Below, one piece after another: positions 1 through 5,263 of a DNA stretch of 5,263 bases. The DNA is from Shewanella sp. (GTDB taxonomy: Bacteria; Pseudomonadota; Gammaproteobacteria; Enterobacterales; Shewanellaceae): assembly GCA_004195335.1 (NCBI GenBank), contig SDWK01000119.1:1-5263 (forward strand), given 5' to 3'. The position numbers and the translations under genes are program-made. Below the pieces are notes generated by a model. The model did not search any database. It was not told the origin of the DNA and saw nothing but the letters and a program-made list of their open reading frames with translations. The first letter of the stretch is position 1. Each line of letters starts with the position of its first letter.

Positions 1-945
1 ATCATGATGCCATTACTTTTCATCATGGTGTTAGTCTTGATTGGTAGAATCGTATTTCTTCCCGGCGCGATGGAAGGCCTCAACTATCTTTTTCAACCTG
101 ATTTCAGCAAAATATTGGACACAAAAGTCTGGTCAGCAGCTTATGGGCAGATCTTCTTCACCTTAAGTGTCGGTTTCGCCATTATGCTCGCCTATTCGAG
201 CTATCTCCCTGAAAAATCGGATATTAATAATAACGCCTTCATGACAGTCCTTATCAACTGCGGCTTCTCTATTATGGGCGGGATCATGATATTCGGTGTG
301 CTTGGGTACATGGCACAAGAGCAGGCTAAACCATTAACAGAGGTGGTCACATCCGGCGTTGGACTCGCCTTTGTCACCATACCCGCTGCCATTAATCTGC
401 TTCCGGCACCTTATATCCTCGGGCCACTATTCTTCTTCGCCTTAGTGGTTGCGGGTCTGAGTTCTCATATATCAATCCTTGAAGCTGTGACCTCTGCCAT
501 TATGGATAAACTCCATCTATCTCGTAAAAAATCTGCGGCGATAGTATGCGGTAGCGGCTTCATCATCTCAATGGCCTTTGCCACAAGTGGCGGACTGCTA
601 CTGCTTGATCTCATCGACTACTTTATTAATAACCTCGCCCTGCTATTCAGTTGCTTTGTAGAACTTATCATTCTCGCCTGGTTATTTAAAATTGCCGATA
701 TAAGGGACTACAGCAATCGACTCTCAGAATTTACCATAGGAAGGTGGTTTGAGCTTTGTTTGCGCTTTATCAGTCCAGCAATGCTGGCCATCATTCTCGT
801 TAAAAATCTAATCAATACCGTCAATAATGGCTATGGGGGTTACCCGATAACAGACCAGCTACTCTTAGGTTGGGGGCTCATCGCCTTTATGTTATTTATC
901 TCCTTAGTGATAAATTTAGCAACCAATAATGAGGAAAAACTATGA
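1..945 (+). CDS. Sodium-dependent NSS (SNF) family amino acid transporter, C-terminal part (5' end outside window)
   Basis: Inner-membrane symporter that uses the sodium gradient to import a small substrate, probably an amino acid. The reading frame is open from base 1, so the ATG at 4 is internal and about five N-terminal helices are missing. Counting from that ATG, residues 1-20 look like the end of TM5. GQIFFTLS at 48-55 is the unwound TM6 substrate and sodium site, almost identical to the LeuT segment. N85 in TM7 fits the LeuT sodium-1 asparagine, and AGLSS at 150-154 in TM8 fits the sodium-2 Thr-Ser pair, here Ser-Ser. About six hydrophobic helices follow TM5, and the protein ends in a short charged tail. 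The stop overlaps the start of the MetS-like microprotein (ATGA), which points to translational coupling and to the methionine/alanine importer branch (MetP-like). The substrate is inferred from that neighbour only. The family call is firm. Confidence 0.93.
   Translation: MMMPLLFIMVLVLIGRIVFLPGAMEGLNYLFQPDFSKILDTKVWSAAYGQIFFTLSVGFAIMLAYSSYLPEKSDINNNAFMTVLINCGFSIMGGIMIFGVLGYMAQEQAKPLTEVVTSGVGLAFVTIPAAINLLPAPYILGPLFFFALVVAGLSSHISILEAVTSAIMDKLHLSRKKSAAIVCGSGFIISMAFATSGGLLLLDLIDYFINNLALLFSCFVELIILAWLFKIADIRDYSNRLSEFTIGRWFELCLRFISPAMLAIILVKNLINTVNNGYGGYPITDQLLLGWGLIAFMLFISLVINLATNNEEKL
931..934 (+). promoter_or_regulatory. Ribosome binding site of the MetS-like gene
   Basis: GAGG sits seven bases before the ATG at 942, inside the last codons of the transporter gene. 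Together with the ATGA stop/start overlap it decides the microprotein start and suggests coupled translation. Confidence 0.7.
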
Positions 946-1061
946 GTGTCGGTGCCATTATTATGCTCACATTCGCTCTGGGGCTCACCTGGGGCGGCGC
1001 AGCCATCTGCATTGCTATCGCCATGAGGGCAAAAAAAAATAACCTGCACCGTAAAAAATAA
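942..1061 (+). CDS. MetS-type small subunit of an NSS transporter (39 aa)
   Basis: A 39-residue single-span membrane microprotein. It opens with MSVGAIIMLTFALGLTWGG, continues through a hydrophobic helix to about residue 28 (AAICIAIAM), and ends in a basic tail rich in Lys and Arg that should stay in the cytoplasm. The TWGG motif in the helix and the short basic tail are typical of the MetS family of NSS transporter small subunits, first known from the methionine importer MetPS of Corynebacterium. The start is well supported: GAGG at 931-934 lies seven bases before the ATG, and the ATG overlaps the transporter stop by four bases. It probably helps the adjacent transporter function or stay stable. 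That role is inferred from the family, not visible here. It is easily missed by gene callers with a length cut-off. No clear terminator follows it. Confidence 0.85.
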   Translation: MSVGAIIMLTFALGLTWGGAAICIAIAMRAKKNNLHRKK

Positions 1062-1233
1062 ACGTCATTAAGCTTCATCGTTTTCACCAAGGATTCAATT
1101 TTAGCTATCGTCGTCAATGAGAGATTGTCTAAGCTAAGTCCGGCAGGGGGGCCATGCCTACAAGCTATGCTGCTATTTTTCTAAAAAGAGGTTACATTAC
1201 TCCTCACTTCACCAGCAGTTAATACGAATCAAG

Positions 1234-1887
1234 ATGCCGACACCCAATACCCCAGCCATTTGTTATTCAATAAAAAAGAGTGTGATATTTTATGCCGCCA
1301 TGTTTATCACCATACTGGCCAGCGTAAAGTATATCGATCGAGGACTAGCAGACTTTATCTATCAACATTCATTTTCCAACTCATTGATCAAATTGATGAG
1401 TAATACTCCCCTGTTTTTAGAAGTTTTGGCTGCCATTGCGGTCGCGCTTTGTATCATCCCTAAACTACGTCACCAATATGGATGGTTAGCGATAAACTTG
1501 ACGGCGACCTTCATCCTGGCATCGATACTGCGCGTTAGTGCAAAAGCCCTATTTGGCCGCACTTGGCCTCAGACCTGGGTTAACTCTAACCCCTCCTGGA
1601 TAAGCGACCGTATCGAAGGGTTTCACCCCTTTGCCGAGGGGCTCGCCTATAACTCTTTTCCATCGGGTCACGCCCTGTTCACCTTTGCACTAGCGACAAC
1701 CTTCTGGTATCACCTGCCCCGCTATCGTCTGCTCTGGGTAGCAACCATGTTCACCGTGTTTATCGGACAACTGGGGCAAAATTATCATTATCTGGGTGAT
1801 CTGCTTGCTGGTGCGACATTAGGGACACTCATCACGCACATGGTTATGTTCACCACACAAAGAGTAAAAAAATATTCAAACAGCTAA
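1234..1887 (+). CDS. PAP2-family membrane phosphatase (acid phosphatase/lipid phosphatase type)
   Basis: A 217-residue polytopic membrane protein with the PAP2 layout, expected to remove a phosphate from a lipid or lipid-linked substrate at the inner membrane. Hydrophobic helices lie near residues 17-33, 60-76, 85-103, 147-160, 166-180 and 188-207. The motifs appear in order. C1 is K104-ALFGRTWP ending at P112, C2 is SFPSGHA with S144, G145 and H146, and C3 has the nucleophile H185 and the relay D189 in NYHYLGD. Two arginines that usually bind phosphate are changed: the RP of C1 reads WP (R109 lies two residues earlier) and the SR of C3 reads GQ (178-179). This looks like a subfamily pattern rather than decay, because the frame is intact and the acid-base and nucleophile residues are kept. 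The substrate could be undecaprenyl pyrophosphate, phosphatidylglycerol phosphate or lipid A phosphate; the sequence does not decide. The ATG at 1234 is the first in frame and has only a weak Shine-Dalgarno. Confidence 0.87.
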   Translation: MPTPNTPAICYSIKKSVIFYAAMFITILASVKYIDRGLADFIYQHSFSNSLIKLMSNTPLFLEVLAAIAVALCIIPKLRHQYGWLAINLTATFILASILRVSAKALFGRTWPQTWVNSNPSWISDRIEGFHPFAEGLAYNSFPSGHALFTFALATTFWYHLPRYRLLWVATMFTVFIGQLGQNYHYLGDLLAGATLGTLITHMVMFTTQRVKKYSNS

Positions 1888-1904
1888 AGCGACCCGTCTA
1901 ACGC

Positions 1905-1930
1905 CATAAGCTAAATCCATAAACTAAATC
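1905..1930 (+). repeat. 13-bp tandem direct repeat, two copies
   Basis: Copies at 1905-1917 and 1918-1930 (consensus CATAARCTAAATC) abut each other and match at 12 of 13 bases. They lie in the 112-base gap between the converging PAP2 and EamA genes. The likeliest origin is a small slippage duplication; no function is evident. Confidence 0.7.
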
Positions 1931-1999
1931 AAATGCAAATCGGTGAACTCGGTATTTATCCTTTTTCCTGATGGGTTTCAGGGGACCTGTCGATATTAA

Positions 2000-2872
2000 T
2001 TAGCCCCACATGACCAGTATGGCTGCGATGGCTATCATGACTAATGCAAATACCTCTTTGATTTTTACCTTTTGCTTTAGCCAGAACACGGCGATCAACA
2101 AAGTGAAGAACACCTCTATCTGTCCTAAGGTTTTGACATAGGGTACGGCCTGTAGAGACATGGCGCTAAACCAGCCTATGGAACCTAAACAGCTGGTGGT
2201 GCTGGTCAGTATCGTCAACTTAGGACGCTGCCAAAGTGCTACCAATGTTTGTTTATCGGAAACATACAGGTATGCCAGCAAGACCATAGTTTGAATCGAT
2301 ATAACAAAGAGTAAAACCCAGGCAGCCCGGTGAGGAAAGGGTAAGTCTAAATTCAGGCTCGCCTCACGCACCCACAGAGATGTCAGCGCAAATGCGCTGC
2401 CACAAGCTAAACCGATCATGGCGGTCTGCAAGGAGATATCTTTAAATCCCTGACGGCTACTCATCAAGAAAATGGCGACGCCCCCAATGGCCACCCCAAG
2501 CCAGCCGAGCAGAGACAACTGGGTGCCGAAGAAGAAAACCCCCAATATCGCAGCCACTAAGGCCTCGCTCTTAGCAAGCCCGGCTCCAACGGCAAAATTT
2601 TTCAACTTAAACAACTTCACCATCAAAGCCGTGGCTAAGATTTGCATTGCTGAAGCCCCAAGCACGTAGAGAAAGAAGGATAATGAAATTTCGGGTAAAC
2701 CGACCGGTTGCCACAAATAGAGCGTCACCAAATACACCGCGGCGATGGGCCCGGCCCAGATAAAACGCGCCAGGGTGACTCCGGCAACGTTCACCTCTTT
2801 ACTCAATTGGCTCTGAAACGCATTACGCCAGGCCTGCATAGAAGCGGCAAGGAAGGTAAACAAGATCCACAT
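2000..2872 (-). CDS. DMT-superfamily transporter (EamA-like), 290 aa
   Basis: Inner-membrane transporter of the drug/metabolite type, probably an exporter or proton-linked permease for a small metabolite. The substrate cannot be read from the sequence. The protein is almost entirely hydrophobic with about ten helices in two EamA-like halves. The first half runs from MWILFTFLAASMQAW to about residue 137, ending in an AIFLMSS stretch. The second half follows a short basic loop and ends with VPYVKTLGQIEVFFTLLIA, a KQK loop and a final helix closing on MWG. The VPYV...GQIEVFFT segment near the C-terminus resembles the conserved end of the second EamA repeat. I start it at 2872, where the helix begins and a GAG-type Shine-Dalgarno lies a few bases upstream. 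The longer frame from 2965 would add 31 charged, non-membrane residues with no ribosome site and is probably leader. It converges on the PAP2 gene and appears to be transcribed alone. Confidence 0.85.
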   Translation of the reverse strand: MWILFTFLAASMQAWRNAFQSQLSKEVNVAGVTLARFIWAGPIAAVYLVTLYLWQPVGLPEISLSFFLYVLGASAMQILATALMVKLFKLKNFAVGAGLAKSEALVAAILGVFFFGTQLSLLGWLGVAIGGVAIFLMSSRQGFKDISLQTAMIGLACGSAFALTSLWVREASLNLDLPFPHRAAWVLLFVISIQTMVLLAYLYVSDKQTLVALWQRPKLTILTSTTSCLGSIGWFSAMSLQAVPYVKTLGQIEVFFTLLIAVFWLKQKVKIKEVFALVMIAIAAILVMWG

Positions 2873-2921
2873 ATCAAACTCGCTAAGCACAGGCTTAAAT
2901 TGAAAACCTGAGCTTAAAGCA

Positions 2922-2955
2922 TGTGTCAGCCTTAAGCGATGACGCTCCTGACACA
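2922..2955 (-). promoter_or_regulatory. Inverted repeat in the leader of the EamA-family gene
   Basis: TGTGTCAG (2922-2929) and CTGACACA (2948-2955) are perfect 8-base inverted arms separated by 18 bases. Inside them AGCG (2935-2938) pairs with CGCT (2943-2946) around an ATGA loop, so an RNA could fold into a two-step stem with an uneven internal loop. The structure ends 50 bases before the EamA start at 2872 and lies between that start and the candidate promoter. It could be an operator or a leader hairpin. There is no T-tract, so it is not a standard terminator. Confidence 0.4.
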
Positions 2956-2982
2956 AGGGGCCCATGAAGCTTAACTATATTC

Positions 2983-3010
2983 ATTATCAGCGTTTTATAT
3001 AACGTCTCAC
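2983..3010 (-). promoter_or_regulatory. Candidate sigma-70 promoter for the EamA-family gene
   Basis: On the minus strand GTGAGA (3005-3010, 4 of 6 to the -35 consensus) and GATAAT (2983-2988, 5 of 6 to the -10 consensus) are 16 bases apart. The site lies just downstream of the kdsA terminator and upstream of the EamA start, as expected for a separate transcription unit. It would give a leader of roughly 100 bases. This is a motif match only. Confidence 0.35.
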
Positions 3011-3028
3011 ACTGCTTGCTGCAGACAT

Positions 3029-3058
3029 AAAAAAGCCCTGTTCATGAGACAGGGCTTT
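3029..3058 (-). terminator. Rho-independent terminator of kdsA
   Basis: The 9-base arms AAAGCCCTG (3032-3040) and CAGGGCTTT (3050-3058) pair perfectly, with a possible tenth T-A pair at the 9-base loop. Read on the minus strand the stem runs into a six-T tract (3034 down to 3029). It begins 32 bases after the kdsA stop. The plus-strand side has only three Ts, so it mainly serves minus-strand transcription and separates kdsA from the EamA gene. Confidence 0.9.
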
Positions 3059-3090
3059 GAGTAAATAAAGGCTCAATTATGCGAGCGTAA

Positions 3091-3981
<891 letters not shown>

Positions 3982-4009
3982 TTATTCAAATAAATATCAG
4001 CTGATGCGC

Positions 4010-5230
4010 TTAAGTCGCAACAGCTTGCAAGATCTGGCCACAAATCCAAGCCATATAGGTGCCTAAAGCATAGCCCAACACGGCAAGTAGTACACCCACA
4101 GGTGCGAGTGCGGGATGGAAAGCGGCAGCAACAACAGGGGCTGATGCAGCACCACCCACGTTTGCTTGGCTACCCACCGCCATATAGAACAGCGGCGCTT
4201 TAATCAATTTTGCCACAATCAGCATAAAGCTGGCGTGAACAAACATCCAAATCATACCAATCGCGAAGTACCAAAGGTTATCGGGATCGGCCAGTTTTGA
4301 GACATCCATGTGTAAACCAATCGTAGCAACCAGGATATATAAGAAAACCGTGGCCACTTTAGAGGCACCCGCGGCTTCTAAATGGCGTACAGGGCTAAAC
4401 GACATGGCTAAACCAATCGTGGTCACCGTCACAATTAACCAGAAGAACTTAGAGGTTAGGCTGTAATCGCGAGTCCATGGATAATTGGCTTCAAAGAATG
4501 GACCTAAGAAGTCTGCAAACAGATGAGCAAGACCCGTGATTCCGAAACCGACTGCGGCGATCATCATCAAATCATTTAAGCTTGGAATACGCGCATTCTC
4601 AGCGTGATACTTTTCTACTTTTGCCTTCAATGACTCTAATGCGGTGGTATCGGCGCCCGTCTTGGCATCGATCTCTTTCGCTTTAGAAGCCATGAATAAG
4701 AGTACTGCCATCCAAATATTAGCCACAATCACATCAACAGTGACCATGATAGAGAAGATGTCACCACCTGCCTCATAAATCTCTTTCATTGCGGCTTGGT
4801 TTGCACCGCCGCCAATCCAGCTCCCTGCCAGTGTCGTCATCCCACGCCATACCGCTTCGGGTCCTGTCACGCCCAATACTTCTGGGTTGATGCTCGATAC
4901 GATGAGCAGTGCAATGGGGCCACCAATCACGATACCAACCGTGCCGGTTAAGAACATGATGATAGCTTTTGGCCCTAAAGAGATAATAGCTTTGAGATCG
5001 ACACTTAAAATAAGCAAAACCAGACACGCAGGTAACAGGTAGCGAGATGCAACAAAGTAAAGTTGGGATGCATTGCCATCGATGATATTAAAAGTATTGA
5101 GTAGTGATGGCAGGAAATAGCACATCAATAACGCTGGAATGAATTTATAGAACTTCTTCCAGAAAGGATGTTCATCTAAACTTTTCCCGGATTCCAAATA
5201 ACCAGCTTTGGCTTGTTCAATAGCTTCCAT
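4010..5230 (-). CDS. DUF819-family integral membrane protein (5' end lost at the contig end)
   Basis: Polytopic inner-membrane protein of the DUF819 (YjcL-like) family, whose function is not established; a transporter role is plausible. The visible 406 codons begin at an ATG (5228-5230) that may be internal, since genomic sequence stops one base upstream and family members appear to have a further N-terminal helix before the PFWKKFYKFIPALL segment. The visible part has about ten helices and a hydrophilic loop near residues 182-220 rich in Lys and Glu. The two halves echo each other: LVLLILSVDLKAI (70-82) resembles LVATIGLHMDVSKL in the second half, and GSWIGGGAN (136-144) parallels GSQANVGGAASAP (353-365). 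This is like the inverted-repeat folds of several ion-coupled carriers. An apparent extension starting MCIRDR is encoded by adapter and is excluded. kdsA follows 70 bases downstream on the same strand. Confidence 0.85.
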   Translation of the reverse strand: MEAIEQAKAGYLESGKSLDEHPFWKKFYKFIPALLMCYFLPSLLNTFNIIDGNASQLYFVASRYLLPACLVLLILSVDLKAIISLGPKAIIMFLTGTVGIVIGGPIALLIVSSINPEVLGVTGPEAVWRGMTTLAGSWIGGGANQAAMKEIYEAGGDIFSIMVTVDVIVANIWMAVLLFMASKAKEIDAKTGADTTALESLKAKVEKYHAENARIPSLNDLMMIAAVGFGITGLAHLFADFLGPFFEANYPWTRDYSLTSKFFWLIVTVTTIGLAMSFSPVRHLEAAGASKVATVFLYILVATIGLHMDVSKLADPDNLWYFAIGMIWMFVHASFMLIVAKLIKAPLFYMAVGSQANVGGAASAPVVAAAFHPALAPVGVLLAVLGYALGTYMAWICGQILQAVAT

Positions 5231-5231
5231 C

Positions 5232-5263
5232 CTGTCTCTTATACACATCTGACGCTGCCGACG
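5232..5263. other. Sequencing adapter (Tn5 mosaic end plus Nextera read-1 sequence), not genomic
   Basis: Bases 5232-5250 are exactly the 19-base hyperactive Tn5 mosaic end (CTGTCTCTTATACACATCT). Bases 5251-5263 (GACGCTGCCGACG) are the next 13 bases of the reverse complement of the Nextera read-1 transposase adapter. A natural Tn5/IS50 end differs from the mosaic end and would not be followed by this tail. The bases are untrimmed read-through at the contig edge. Confidence 0.98.

Noticed and set aside
1142..1158. G-rich stem GGCAGG...CCATGCC in the gap between the MetS-like gene and PAP2, considered as a terminator
   Set aside because: The stem is short with a bulge and no T-tract follows directly. 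No convincing sigma-70 promoter pair was found in 1062-1233 either.
1967..1982. Short hairpin CCTGA/TCAGG between the converging PAP2 and EamA genes, considered as a bidirectional terminator
   Set aside because: The stem is only five base pairs plus wobbles, and neither strand has a T-tract after it; the Ts lie on the 5' side of the stem on the plus strand.
2873..2965. 31-residue N-terminal extension of the EamA-family protein from an ATG at 2965
   Set aside because: The added residues are charged and not membrane-like, there is no ribosome site before 2965, and the expected first helix begins right at the ATG at 2872.
3996..4005. 10-base palindrome ATCAGCTGAT just after the DUF819 stop, considered as an operator for kdsA
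   Set aside because: Palindromes of this size arise by chance, it does not extend outward, and no convincing promoter overlaps it.
5231..5248. MCIRDR as the natural N-terminus of the DUF819 protein
   Set aside because: It is encoded almost entirely by the Tn5 mosaic end of a sequencing adapter.
5232..5263. End of a natural Tn5 or IS50 element
   Set aside because: The 19 bases are the synthetic mosaic end, different from the natural outer and inner ends, and are followed by Nextera adapter bases.

Overview
The window is most likely a contig end from a gammaproteobacterium, probably Shewanella or a close Alteromonadales relative. This is inferred from the very close KdsA resemblance to the E. 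coli enzyme, the moderate GC content and the overall gene set. No database search was possible. There is no CRISPR array, insertion sequence, tRNA or rRNA. The gene density and content look like ordinary chromosome.

Layout. The plus strand carries the 3' part of a sodium-coupled neurotransmitter:sodium symporter (NSS) family transporter (1-945). It overlaps by four bases a 39-codon membrane microprotein of the MetS type (942-1061). After a 172-base gap comes a PAP2-family membrane phosphatase (1234-1887). The minus strand carries a DMT/EamA-family exporter (2000-2872, converging on the PAP2 gene), kdsA for Kdo-8-phosphate synthase (3091-3939), and a DUF819-family membrane protein (4010-5230) cut at its 5' end by the end of the contig. 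A good intrinsic terminator (3029-3058) closes kdsA transcription. A candidate promoter for the EamA gene lies just beyond it.

How the genes relate. The transporter and the microprotein form a real two-gene unit, probably for import of methionine, alanine or a similar amino acid. DUF819 and kdsA run in the same direction with a 70-base gap that contains a strong hairpin. Whether they are co-transcribed is open. KdsA makes the Kdo precursor for LPS. The PAP2 protein could also act in envelope lipid metabolism, but the two genes are not in one operon. Four of the six proteins are clearly integral membrane proteins and a fifth, MetS, is a single-span one.

The last 32 bases (5232-5263) are not genomic. 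They match the Tn5 mosaic end followed by the Illumina Nextera read-1 adapter, so the apparent MCIRDR start of the DUF819 protein is an artefact. I found no convincing previously undescribed system. The most worthwhile items are the MetS microprotein, the non-canonical PAP2 motifs, the structured EamA leader, the kdsA upstream hairpin and the uncharacterised DUF819 protein.
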